A stretch of DNA of 9,081 nucleotides from Chloroflexota bacterium (GTDB taxonomy: Bacteria; Chloroflexota; UBA11872): NCBI GenBank assembly GCA_028875175.1, contig JAPPFO010000080.1, positions 5,324 to 14,404 on the forward strand, read 5' to 3'. Shown in pieces: positions 1 to 6,472 of the stretch. The first letter of the stretch is position 1. Each line of letters starts with the position of its first letter. Below the pieces are notes generated by a model. That model searched no databases and had not been told where the DNA came from. It saw nothing but the letters and a program-made list of their open reading frames with translations. A program made the position numbers and the translations under genes.

Positions 1-41
1 CGGGGGGCCGTTTTGTTGGCCTTTTCGCTTCCTATTCTCCG

Positions 42-111
42 CCCCGGGGGGGGTGTTTGTGGCGGGGGGGGGGGGGGGGGGGGGGGGGCGGCGGTGGCCC
101 CCCCCCCCCCC
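42..111. repeat. Homopolymer G and C runs at the window edge
   Basis: The stretch contains CCCC followed by G8 (42-53), a run of about 25 G (64-88), and a run of about 14 C (98-111). G and C runs this long, arranged as a potential G:C hairpin, are not typical of the rest of the window. They are typical of low-quality read ends or mis-assembled contig termini. I see no gene in bases 1-273. The part from about 115 to 273 is ordinary high-GC sequence without a recognisable promoter. Whether the runs are biological cannot be settled from the sequence alone. Confidence 0.85.
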
Positions 112-273
112 GCCCCGGAGCCCCTTGCCTGGAACACTGTCAGTCTTGGGTTGGGGTAGCCTCGCCAGGTGGCGGGGTTGTGATGTGGATGCCAGGGTCG
201 GTTGAGTGATCGCGCTAGGTTTGGCCGCGGCGCCGTGGGCAGTTCTCGCCTGCCGTAAGGGCGGCGACCGGCG

Positions 274-1419
274 ATGAGCGCCTCGCAGGTACCTGCGTAC
301 CGGGTTGGCGTTATCGGCGACAGCACTCACCCGCGGTCCTATGGCCACGGCATCCACGTGGCCTGGGTCGGGCTGCCGCAGGCCGAGATTGTTGCGCTCT
401 CCGATCCCGACGCCGGGGCGCACGCGCAGCGAGCGGCCGAGTGCGGCGCGCGGCGAACCTACACGGACCATGCCGCGATGCTGGAGGCCGAAGACCTGGA
501 CTTCGTCAGCATCTGCCCGCACTATTACGCCCGCCACGCCGAGTGGCTGCACGATTGCATTGCCGCCGGGGTCAAGGGCATCTACGTCGAGAAGCCGATG
601 ACGCGCACGCTGGGCGAGGCCGACGAGGTGATCGCCGCCGCCGAGGCCGGAGGCGTCAGGATCGCGGTGGCCCACCAGTGGGGACGCTACCTGCCGTGCA
701 TGGACGCCCTACGGGCATTGGTGAGCGAGGGCGGCATCGGCGATCTGCGGGTTATGCGCGGCCACGGCAAATGCGACGCGCGCGGGGGTGCGCACGACAC
801 GTTTGTACTGGGCACGCATGTGTTTGACCTGATGCGATCCATCGCGGGTGACGTCGCCTGGGTGAGCGGGCAGGTTCGCCAGAACGGGCGCGCACTCAGT
901 GCGGCGGATATCGAGGAGGGACCCGAGGGGATTGGTCTGCTGGCCGGAGACGAGCTGTTTAGCGCGTTCGGATTTCACAGCGGCGTCACGGCCACGTTTC
1001 ACTCGTTTGCCGATTCGGAGGCGGCTACCCAGACTGTGGGCCTCGAGGTGTGGGGAACGCGCGGCGGCGCCTCGATCCGCAACGGCGGCGCCGAGGTGGC
1101 GGTATATCCGTTGCCCGCCGTCCGGCCCTTCGCGTCCGGCGTGCGGTGGGAGTCGATTGAGGCGCCGGTGTACGACCGCCAGGGACTCGAGCTCTCCGGC
1201 GACGCCATCGGCCATCGCACCAACCAGCGCGCCGTCGAAGACTTGATGGCTGCCTGCGCGGAGGGCCGCGACCCGGTCTCCAGCGCCCGCAGCGCCACCG
1301 CCGCGCTGGAGATGGCGATGGCGATCTTCGAGTCGGAACGGGGCCAGGGTCGCGTTGAACTGCCCCTGGCAACACGCGAGAACCCTTTCGAGGTATGGAA
1401 ATCGCGCGGTCGAGCGTAG
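274..1419 (+). CDS. Gfo/Idh/MocA-family NAD(P)-dependent oxidoreductase
   Basis: A predicted cytoplasmic dehydrogenase of 381 residues, within the usual length for this family. Such enzymes oxidise or reduce a hydroxyl of a sugar, inositol or related polyol with NAD(P). The N-terminal Rossmann domain (about residues 9-125) starts with VGVIGD and continues into a YGHG segment (residues 23-26). This replaces the usual GxGxxG loop. The second strand ends in ALSDPD (41-46), whose acidic end would contact the cofactor ribose. The family EKP motif is at 106-108, with Lys107 the expected catalytic lysine. The C-terminal substrate domain has GGAHD (171-175) and GTHVFD (180-185), supplying the expected His/Asp pair (His182, Asp185). 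The YGHG variant of the nucleotide loop is, from memory, found in dehydrogenases of Planctomycetes and related environmental genomes. The ATG at 274 has only a weak upstream purine stretch (AAGGG, about 10 bases away). The next gene follows after 160 bases. The substrate is unknown. Confidence 0.88.
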   Translation: MSASQVPAYRVGVIGDSTHPRSYGHGIHVAWVGLPQAEIVALSDPDAGAHAQRAAECGARRTYTDHAAMLEAEDLDFVSICPHYYARHAEWLHDCIAAGVKGIYVEKPMTRTLGEADEVIAAAEAGGVRIAVAHQWGRYLPCMDALRALVSEGGIGDLRVMRGHGKCDARGGAHDTFVLGTHVFDLMRSIAGDVAWVSGQVRQNGRALSAADIEEGPEGIGLLAGDELFSAFGFHSGVTATFHSFADSEAATQTVGLEVWGTRGGASIRNGGAEVAVYPLPAVRPFASGVRWESIEAPVYDRQGLELSGDAIGHRTNQRAVEDLMAACAEGRDPVSSARSATAALEMAMAIFESERGQGRVELPLATRENPFEVWKSRGRA

Positions 1420-1579
1420 GGCCGCTGCACGATCGTCACTTCGATCGGCGTGAATGGACGTCCGGCGGCAATACCGTTTGTCAGGCGGTCCATTTCGCAT
1501 CGGAATCCAGGCGCCCCCACGGCGGCGGGCGCCGGCGCCAGTTAGCGCGGCGACGTGGGCGGCCCTAAAGTACGGGGCT

Positions 1580-2683
1580 ATGGCTGAGCCCCGGGTTCCC
1601 ACGGTTGAGCGCTTCTTTCCGGCGCATGCCGAGTTGCAGGCGCGGTTTGACCGCGAGGCGCGGCGGATGCCGGTGGACGCCAGTGGCGCGGAAGCCTTTG
1701 AGGCCTGGCGCACGGCCACGCGCCGACATTTGTCGGCCATCACCGGGATCGACAGCATGCGGCCCGCTGATGCGCGGCCGGTCGTAACCGAGTCGGTCCG
1801 GTGCGACGGCTATGTGCGGCAGCGGATGGAGATGCATACCGAGCCGGACGTCGTCATGCCGCTCTACGCGCTGCTGCCGGACGACCTGCAAGCCGGCGAG
1901 CGGCGGCCGGTGGTCATCGCACCGCACGGGCACGGCAGCGGGGGAAAGAACATGACAGCCGGTCGGCGCGACATTCCGGCCGTGGCCGACACCATCGAGA
2001 AACACAACGGCGCCTATGCGGAGCGCTATGCGCAAGCGGGACTGATCGTGTTTGCGTCCGACGCGCGCGCCTTTGGCGAACGCCGCGAGCCGGTGGGGCA
2101 GGCGAATGACGAGGATTCGTTCATGCGGTCCACCTTCACGCCGCTGAACCACGCGGCGATCTCGCTGGGGCAGACGGTGACCGGCATGTGGACCTGGTAC
2201 ATGATGCGGCTGGTGGACTACGTGCAGACCCGCGACGACTGCGACCCGGAGCGCATTGGCTGCGCGGGGCTCAGCGGCGGAGGTCTGCAGACCCTGTGGC
2301 TGGCCGCGATGGACGACCGCATCTGCGCCGCCGTCGTCAGCGGCTACTTCTACGGCTACCGCGACTCGCTGCTGGACATGAACAGCAACTGCGGCTGCAA
2401 CTACGTCCCCGGGCTGTGGCAGGCGGTGGACATGGGCGACCTGGGCGCGCTGATCGCGCCGCGTCCGCTGCTAATTGAGACGGGCGACGAGGATCCGCTG
2501 AACGGGGCGCGCGGGCTGGACAACGTGTACGAGCAGGTGTCGATCACGCGCGACGCCTACGAATTGCTGGATGCCGGCGAACTGCTAGTGCATGACGTGC
2601 AGCCCGGCGAGCACCAGTGGTTTGGGGTGACGGCGGAGCCATGGATGGTGGAGCAGCTGACGGGAGAGCGTCCGACGACATGA
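1580..2683 (+). CDS. Alpha/beta hydrolase, acetyl-xylan-esterase/dienelactone-hydrolase-like
   Basis: A predicted serine hydrolase of 367 residues with a complete catalytic triad. The nucleophile elbow GLSGG (230-234) gives Ser232. GDEDP (302-306) follows the PRPLLI strand and supplies the acid, probably Asp303 or Asp305. GEHQW (343-347) supplies His345. The oxyanion region APHGHG (114-119) and the following DARAFGER (161-168) are the pattern seen in the acetyl-xylan-esterase-like (Abhydrolase_7) branch. No signal peptide is visible, so it probably acts in the cytoplasm on an ester or an acetylated sugar. The reading frame extends upstream to 1454, but those 42 residues are arginine- and proline-rich with no family resemblance. 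The ATG at 1580 is therefore preferred. The upstream GGGGCT is a poor ribosome site. The stop codon overlaps the start of the DNA methylase (ATGA at 2680-2683). The predicted oxidoreductase upstream could act on the same carbohydrate, but that is inference. The substrate cannot be named. Confidence 0.85.
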   Translation: MAEPRVPTVERFFPAHAELQARFDREARRMPVDASGAEAFEAWRTATRRHLSAITGIDSMRPADARPVVTESVRCDGYVRQRMEMHTEPDVVMPLYALLPDDLQAGERRPVVIAPHGHGSGGKNMTAGRRDIPAVADTIEKHNGAYAERYAQAGLIVFASDARAFGERREPVGQANDEDSFMRSTFTPLNHAAISLGQTVTGMWTWYMMRLVDYVQTRDDCDPERIGCAGLSGGGLQTLWLAAMDDRICAAVVSGYFYGYRDSLLDMNSNCGCNYVPGLWQAVDMGDLGALIAPRPLLIETGDEDPLNGARGLDNVYEQVSITRDAYELLDAGELLVHDVQPGEHQWFGVTAEPWMVEQLTGERPTT

Positions 2684-3618
2684 CGAGGGACCTCGCCAGA
2701 GCGTCCGAAGGCGGGATTCAAAGCAACGGCGAGGAACGAGGCGTCGTCTACTACGGAGACAATTTGCCGATCCTGCGAGAGATGGCGCCGCAGTTGATCG
2801 ATCTGATCTACACAGATCCGCCGTTCAACACGGGAAAGAAGCAGGCACGGACTCGGTTGCGCACCGTCCGACACCCAAGCGGTGATAGAACCGGTTTCCA
2901 GGGACAACGGTATCGCTCAATCAAGGTCGGGTCACACGCTTTTGACGACGACTTTGACGATTACCTGGCATTCCTGGAGCCGCGACTTGAAGAAGCGCAT
3001 CGGGTGCTGAGCATGTCAGGTTCCTTGTATCTGCATCTCGACTATCGAGAAGTTCACTACGCCAAGGTCTTGCTGGATGGCATTTTTGGACGCGAGTGCT
3101 TTCTGAACGAGGTGATCTGGGCTTACGACTATGGTGGGCGAACGAAGAGAAAGTGGCCGCCCAAGCACGACAACATCCTGGTCTATGTGCGCGATCCCGA
3201 GCAGTACGTTTTCAATGTTGAAGAAGTAGATCGCATTCCATACATGGCGCCCGGGCTGGTCGGACCGGAGAAGGCGGCGCGCGGAAAGTTCCCGACGGAC
3301 ACCTGGTGGCACACGATCGTGCCCACGAACGGCAAGGAACGCACCGGATACCCGACCCAGAAACCGCTTGGCATCGTGCGCCGCATCGTCCAGGCGTCAT
3401 CCAAGCCCGGCGATCTGGTGCTGGACTTCTTCGCGGGCAGCGGCACGCTTGGGGAAGCCGCCTACAAGCTTGGTCGGAATTTCGTGCTGATCGACAACAA
3501 CGAAGAAGCTGTTTCAGTCATGTCCAATAGGTTTGCGGGCATGGAATGCGTGAGGTTTTTAGGACTCGATTCTCGGCAGCAAGAGCTCGCCGAGCGCCAA
3601 GGCCAACTTCTTTCTTAG
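2680..3618 (+). CDS. Site-specific DNA methyltransferase, beta class (N4-cytosine/N6-adenine)
   Basis: An S-adenosylmethionine-dependent DNA amino-methyltransferase of 312 residues. The catalytic motif IV, TDPPFN (45-50), comes first. The AdoMet-binding motif I, LDFFAGSGT (248-256), comes near the C-terminus, preceded by YPTQKP (224-229, motif X). This IV-then-X-then-I order defines the beta class. The region between (about 55-220) holds the short target-recognition part, with the conserved stretches HLDYREVHY (119-127), AYDYGGR (148-154), and TDTWWHTI (206-213). The protein is short compared with Type III Mod subunits and resembles stand-alone methylases of Actinobacteria and Chloroflexi. 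No restriction endonuclease, Res subunit or specificity subunit lies next to it in this window, so it looks like an orphan regulatory or protective methylase. The ATG at 2680 is preferred over an in-frame GTG at 2617 inside the hydrolase gene, because it gives a classic 4-base ATGA overlap and good N-terminal similarity. Target sequence unknown. Confidence 0.92.
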   Translation: MTRDLARASEGGIQSNGEERGVVYYGDNLPILREMAPQLIDLIYTDPPFNTGKKQARTRLRTVRHPSGDRTGFQGQRYRSIKVGSHAFDDDFDDYLAFLEPRLEEAHRVLSMSGSLYLHLDYREVHYAKVLLDGIFGRECFLNEVIWAYDYGGRTKRKWPPKHDNILVYVRDPEQYVFNVEEVDRIPYMAPGLVGPEKAARGKFPTDTWWHTIVPTNGKERTGYPTQKPLGIVRRIVQASSKPGDLVLDFFAGSGTLGEAAYKLGRNFVLIDNNEEAVSVMSNRFAGMECVRFLGLDSRQQELAERQGQLLS

Positions 3619-3645
3619 GCCGGCAGCTGAGTTGTATTGCTTTGC

Positions 3646-3683
3646 GGTCGAGCGGTTAGGACGCGCGTCGTCAGTCCAATCCC
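3646..3683 (+). other. tRNA-Glu-like fragment, possible tRNA relic
   Basis: The 3646-3665 segment, with core GTCGAGCGGTTAGGACGC, closely resembles the D-arm region of bacterial tRNA-Glu, including the G-G-T-T of the D loop. About nine bases later, GTCCAATCCC (3674-3683) resembles a degraded T-loop (TTCGAATCCC). The anticodon arm seems to be missing, with about 20 bases too few between the two parts, and no acceptor stem can be paired. It is therefore not a functional tRNA. It may be a decayed copy or an integration scar, or chance similarity in GC-rich DNA. Confidence 0.25.
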
Positions 3684-3690
3684 GACTGAC
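3670..3690. terminator. Perfect 7-bp hairpin between convergent genes
   Basis: GTCAGTC (3670-3676) and GACTGAC (3684-3690) are perfect inverted repeats around a 7-base loop. The hairpin lies 51 bases beyond the methylase stop and 22 bases beyond the stop of the convergent small membrane protein gene. The position suits a bidirectional terminator, but neither side carries a T tract, so intrinsic termination is uncertain. It overlaps the tRNA-like fragment. Confidence 0.35.
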
Positions 3691-3712
3691 TGCCACCCAA
3701 GCCTGAGCAGTC

Positions 3713-3952
3713 TCACGTGCCGACGAAGCGGACGATCAGCCCGGCGATGGTGGCTGCAGCTGTTACCGACCCGAGCACGGCGACGATCATCCAGTGGGTC
3801 AGGCTGTGGAGGTCGGACTTCCACTCGGCGCGCGAGGCCTGGATTTCGGCTCTCAGCGACTGAATATCGGCTTTCGTCGCAAAGGTCGGGAGCGCGGTCT
3901 CAATGGCGGTCAGGCGCTGCTCGATCTCGATGGCGGTCAGGTCAACCGTCAT
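3713..3952 (-). CDS. Small coiled-coil protein with one C-terminal membrane segment
   Basis: A hypothetical protein of 79 residues. Residues 4-46 are charged and heptad-like, with the near-repeat LTAIE at 5-9 and 14-18 followed by ATKADIQSLRAEI (25-37), so a coiled coil is predicted. Residues 54-76 form a single hydrophobic helix rich in Ala, Val and Ile, ending in RFVGT. This design (helical stalk, then membrane anchor) resembles many small bacterial and phage proteins of the XhlA/DUF1640-like kind. No specific family is certain. The LTAIE repeat is matched in the DNA by two nearly identical 15-base units 27 bases apart. The ATG at 3952 is preceded by GAGGG about 11 bases away, a slightly long but usable ribosome site. 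It is convergent with the methylase and divergent from the deaminase-like gene. Orientation in the membrane and function are unknown. A shadow frame is the alternative, but the amphipathic-plus-membrane pattern argues for a real gene. Confidence 0.65.
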   Translation of the reverse strand: MTVDLTAIEIEQRLTAIETALPTFATKADIQSLRAEIQASRAEWKSDLHSLTHWMIVAVLGSVTAAATIAGLIVRFVGT

Positions 3953-4155
3953 TCCGGTTTTTTCCCTCTACCGCCCATGGTTGTCCGTGTCACAGTCTAT
4001 CGCCCGACGTGAGAGCGATTCCCTGGATCGAGTCAGAGCGCCACCTCCGATGCCGCTTACACTCGCTTCACTCGTGACCGGAGGCTGTGGTTCGTAGTGC
4101 GAAACTTCGAGACCCTCCCCTTCGGCGCTCAGCCTGCGGTCGGCAGGTAGCGCAC

Positions 4156-5094
4156 GTGTCATCGTCATTCGCTGAGGCCCTTGAAGCCGGGGACATTGCC
4201 GCCATTCGAAGCGCGGCCAAGGCCGACCTGCACTCGCATCTGTACTTCGCCGCCCCGATTGCCGACGTCGAACGATGGCTGGGTCGCGTCATTGACCGTC
4301 CGCCGTCCCGGATGGATGGGCTGGACGGGATGCGAGATTACTCGCGCCAGGCCATTGGCCCCTACATGGACAACTGGACGGCCTTCGAATTCACGGCAGG
4401 CGCGGCCTTGCGACACGCGCGTAGCGACGGCGTCGTCCTGCTTGAATCGAGCTTCGACGTCTGGGCCGTCCGGCACCATCCAGATGGGCTGCGCGGCCTT
4501 GCGGCGTTTGCCGCGTCGCTGGCCGCACAGTTCCGTGGCCAGGTCGACTTTCGTCCGGAAGTGGGGTTCTCACGCTCGTACGTGGCAAAGGACGATCTCA
4601 TGACTTCGCTTTCCGAAGCGATCGAGGCCGGCGTCTTTCGGTCGATCGACATGTACGCACGCGAAGACGACTGCAAACCCGAGACAGTGCGATGGATTTA
4701 CGAGAAGGCTCGTGCACAAGGCATGAAGCTGAAGGCGCACGTCGGCGAATATGGTGGCGCCGACGAGGTGAAGCGGACCGTCGAGGTGCTTCAGCTCGAT
4801 GAAGTGCAGCACGGAATCGCCGCGGCGGAGTCGACGGCTGTGATGAACTGGCTGGCTGACCATAAAATCCGGCTGAACGTCTGCCCCACGAGCAACGTGA
4901 TGCTGGGCGCAGTGGCCGACCTGGAGTCGCACCCCATACGCGCGCTGTACGACCACGGGGTGGACGTCACGATCAACACCGACGACCTGATGATCTTTGG
5001 GCAGAGCGTTTCGGACGAATACGTGAATCTCTACCGGGCCGGGGTGTTCACGGCGGAGGAGCTTGAGGAGATTCGGTTGGGATCTCTTCGGTGA
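4156..5094 (+). CDS. Adenosine-deaminase-like amidohydrolase
   Basis: A predicted metal-dependent purine deaminase or related hydrolase of the adenosine deaminase superfamily, 312 residues from the chosen start. All expected catalytic residues are visible. The zinc histidines are in ADLHSH (23-28, His26 and His28), His195 and Glu198 are in AHVGE, His219 is in VQHG, and the aspartate pair is in NTDD (274-277, Asp276 and Asp277). CPTSN (243-247) is also typical. The residue after the aspartate pair is Leu where classical deaminases have Pro, and the region after HSH lacks the usual GG loop. This points to a subfamily whose substrate may not be adenosine. The frame is open from a GTG at 4087. 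The GTG at 4156 is preferred because an AGG lies 8 bases upstream and the N-terminus then matches the FAEALEAGD-type leader of related proteins. The C-terminus stops soon after the EELEEIR helix, roughly 15-20 residues earlier than usual. It is convergent with the HisI-like gene. Confidence 0.85.
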   Translation: MSSSFAEALEAGDIAAIRSAAKADLHSHLYFAAPIADVERWLGRVIDRPPSRMDGLDGMRDYSRQAIGPYMDNWTAFEFTAGAALRHARSDGVVLLESSFDVWAVRHHPDGLRGLAAFAASLAAQFRGQVDFRPEVGFSRSYVAKDDLMTSLSEAIEAGVFRSIDMYAREDDCKPETVRWIYEKARAQGMKLKAHVGEYGGADEVKRTVEVLQLDEVQHGIAAAESTAVMNWLADHKIRLNVCPTSNVMLGAVADLESHPIRALYDHGVDVTINTDDLMIFGQSVSDEYVNLYRAGVFTAEELEEIRLGSLR

Positions 5095-5107
5095 GAATCG
5101 GAGTCTC

Positions 5108-5136
5108 GGACGCAGACCATTCTGACGCTGGCGTCC
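5108..5136. terminator. Weak hairpin between convergent genes
   Basis: The 70-base gap between the stop codons of the deaminase-like and HisI-like genes contains GGACGC (5108-5113) and its complement GCGTCC (5131-5136). It also contains a tighter pairing, GACGC-TG-GCGTC (5124-5135). There is no T tract. A shared terminator is plausible from position only, and short GC inverted repeats are common by chance here. Confidence 0.2.
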
Positions 5137-5164
5137 AGCTGAACCGCCTGCGCCCAGGCAACCT

Positions 5165-5593
5165 CTAGCGCTCCACCGGCTCGAGTCGATCGGCGAAGAT
5201 CCGGCGGTAGTAGCAGCTGTGGCGAGCCACGCCGTCCTTGACCGTGTGGCACACCCCCTCCTTGCGCAAATTGACCAAGTACAGGAGCGAGTTCTGCTCG
5301 CAGTTCACGCGGACCTCGACGAGGTCCAGGAAGTTGCCGGAGGTCTCGCCCTTTATCCATAGGCGGTCGCGCGAAAGGCTCCAGAAGGCTGCGACACCAT
5401 GCTTAAGGGTGTAGTCCACCGCCAATCGGTTCGCGTGCGCCAGCACCAGGACGTCGCGGGACTCGACATCCTGCGCGACGACGGGAACCACCCCGTCGCC
5501 GCTGGCGGAGAAGAAGCGCCCGAAGTCCAGCGCGATGTCGCTGCCTTCTTCGAGTTCGGTGGTCGACAGGGCTGCCGGGTCACACCAAGCCAT
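5165..5593 (-). CDS. hisI: HisI-like protein (phosphoribosyl-AMP cyclohydrolase family)
   Basis: A protein of 142 residues with the HisI fold signature. HisI opens the purine ring of phosphoribosyl-AMP at the N1-C6 bond in histidine synthesis. The recognisable sequence runs from RDVLVLAHANRLAV (46-59) to the core DRLWIKGETSGN (76-87), then three cysteines at 98, 115 and 127, matching the zinc ligands. Two things differ from classical HisI. First, the acidic D-C-D-x-D motif around the first cysteine reads N-C-E-Q-N (97-101). Second, the CHT...SC segment is longer (Cys115 and Cys127 are 12 apart, against about 7). There is no HisE domain and no other histidine gene nearby. The start at 5593 has a good ribosome site, GAGGA at 5600-5604, 6 bases away. 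It follows the permease gene by 96 bases on the same strand and could be the last gene of that operon. Family membership is secure; cyclohydrolase activity is less so. Confidence 0.85.
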   Translation of the reverse strand: MAWCDPAALSTTELEEGSDIALDFGRFFSASGDGVVPVVAQDVESRDVLVLAHANRLAVDYTLKHGVAAFWSLSRDRLWIKGETSGNFLDLVEVRVNCEQNSLLYLVNLRKEGVCHTVKDGVARHSCYYRRIFADRLEPVER

Positions 5594-5689
5594 AGCTAGT
5601 CCTCGTGAAACGGTCGGAAGTGGAGCGGCTCTACGAAGATTACGCCGTTCTCATGTCGGCTTGATGACCACTAGCAGATCCGAGGCGAC

Positions 5690-6472
5690 CTATGTCTCCC
5701 GCCAGGGCAGGCGCCACAGGCCAAGCCCCATGGTGACGACCGCGTAGGCCGCCAGCACCGCAAGCTCCAGCCAGACGTCCATACGTCCCCCGAGGGAGGC
5801 GGCGATGGCGTCGGCCGCGTAGCGGAGGGGCGAGACGTAGCCGAACCACTGCAACAGGAGCGGCGCCGACTCCAGGGTGAAGTACACCGGGGAGATGATG
5901 ACAAGGACGATGGCGATGAGGCTGGCGATGATGTTTCCCACCGGCAGCGAGGGCGCGAAGCTCATCACGAACAGCACGATGCCGGCCAGCGCCAGGACGG
6001 TCAGAAGCAGCGCGGGGGCCAGCGCCCAGGTGGGGGAAATCTCCACGCCGGCGATAAGGGCGAAGCCCAGCAGAAACAGTGCGGAAAGAGTGCCCGACAC
6101 TGCGGTGTACAACAGCGTTCCGACCACAAAGGCGGCCTTGGAGACGGGCATGGTGATGACGAGCTTCAGATGGCCCATGAACCGCTGCGCCACGATCTGC
6201 TGCCCGACGAGCATGGCGGTGCTGAAGGAAACGCCGAAGATCAGCGTCCCAGCGAGCAGGCGCTGCCACACAGCCGCGTCGTCGGGCGCGATGGAGCGAA
6301 AGACGTAGAACATGGGAATCGGAAACACCAGGGTTCCCAGAACGATCAGATACCACTGACGGATCATGGGGAGCGCATGGATCTCGAGGACGGCCAGCGA
6401 ATCGCTCAGGAATTTGCGCGGGCCGGGAGCGCTTAGGCGATCCGTGCCCGGCGTCGTGCCCGGCTTCTTCAT
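5690..6472 (-). CDS. ABC-2 type exporter permease
   Basis: The membrane subunit, 260 residues, of an ATP-driven exporter. About 40 cytoplasmic residues at the N-terminus are followed by hydrophobic segments at roughly 41-58, 72-92, 112-141, 147-172, 178-197 and 234-252, matching the six-helix ABC-2 fold. The YVSPLRYAADA stretch (212-222), before the last helix, is characteristic of this family in drug and polysaccharide exporters. It pairs with the ATPase encoded upstream in the same operon. The start codon overlaps the phosphatase stop (ATGA on the minus strand, 6469-6472), which implies translational coupling. No independent ribosome site is evident. The cargo is unknown; drugs, lipids or peptides are all possible. 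Confidence 0.9.
   Translation of the reverse strand: MKKPGTTPGTDRLSAPGPRKFLSDSLAVLEIHALPMIRQWYLIVLGTLVFPIPMFYVFRSIAPDDAAVWQRLLAGTLIFGVSFSTAMLVGQQIVAQRFMGHLKLVITMPVSKAAFVVGTLLYTAVSGTLSALFLLGFALIAGVEISPTWALAPALLLTVLALAGIVLFVMSFAPSLPVGNIIASLIAIVLVIISPVYFTLESAPLLLQWFGYVSPLRYAADAIAASLGGRMDVWLELAVLAAYAVVTMGLGLWRLPWRET

Noticed and set aside
1454..1579. Hydrolase extended to an upstream ATG at 1454
   Set aside because: The extra 42 residues are Arg/Pro-rich and lack family similarity; the ATG at 1580 gives a plausible N-terminus.
709..1758. Long minus-strand open frame over the oxidoreductase
   Set aside because: It runs antisense through a clear dehydrogenase gene, is Arg/Ala/Pro-rich with no recognisable motif, and is typical of high-GC shadow frames.
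2617..2679. Methylase extended to GTG 2617
   Set aside because: It would overlap the hydrolase by 67 bases; the ATGA overlap at 2680 is the better start.
3638..3700. Complete functional tRNA gene
   Set aside because: I tried to fold the tRNA-Glu-like segment, but no acceptor stem or anticodon arm pairs and the middle is too short.
3637..4077. Plus-strand frame across the small membrane protein
   Set aside because: It is Arg/Ser-rich with no motif and opposes the better-supported coiled-coil/membrane protein.
5095..5164. Frameshifted tail of the adenosine-deaminase-like gene
   Set aside because: I translated all three frames past the stop and saw no recognisable continuation of the deaminase C-terminus.
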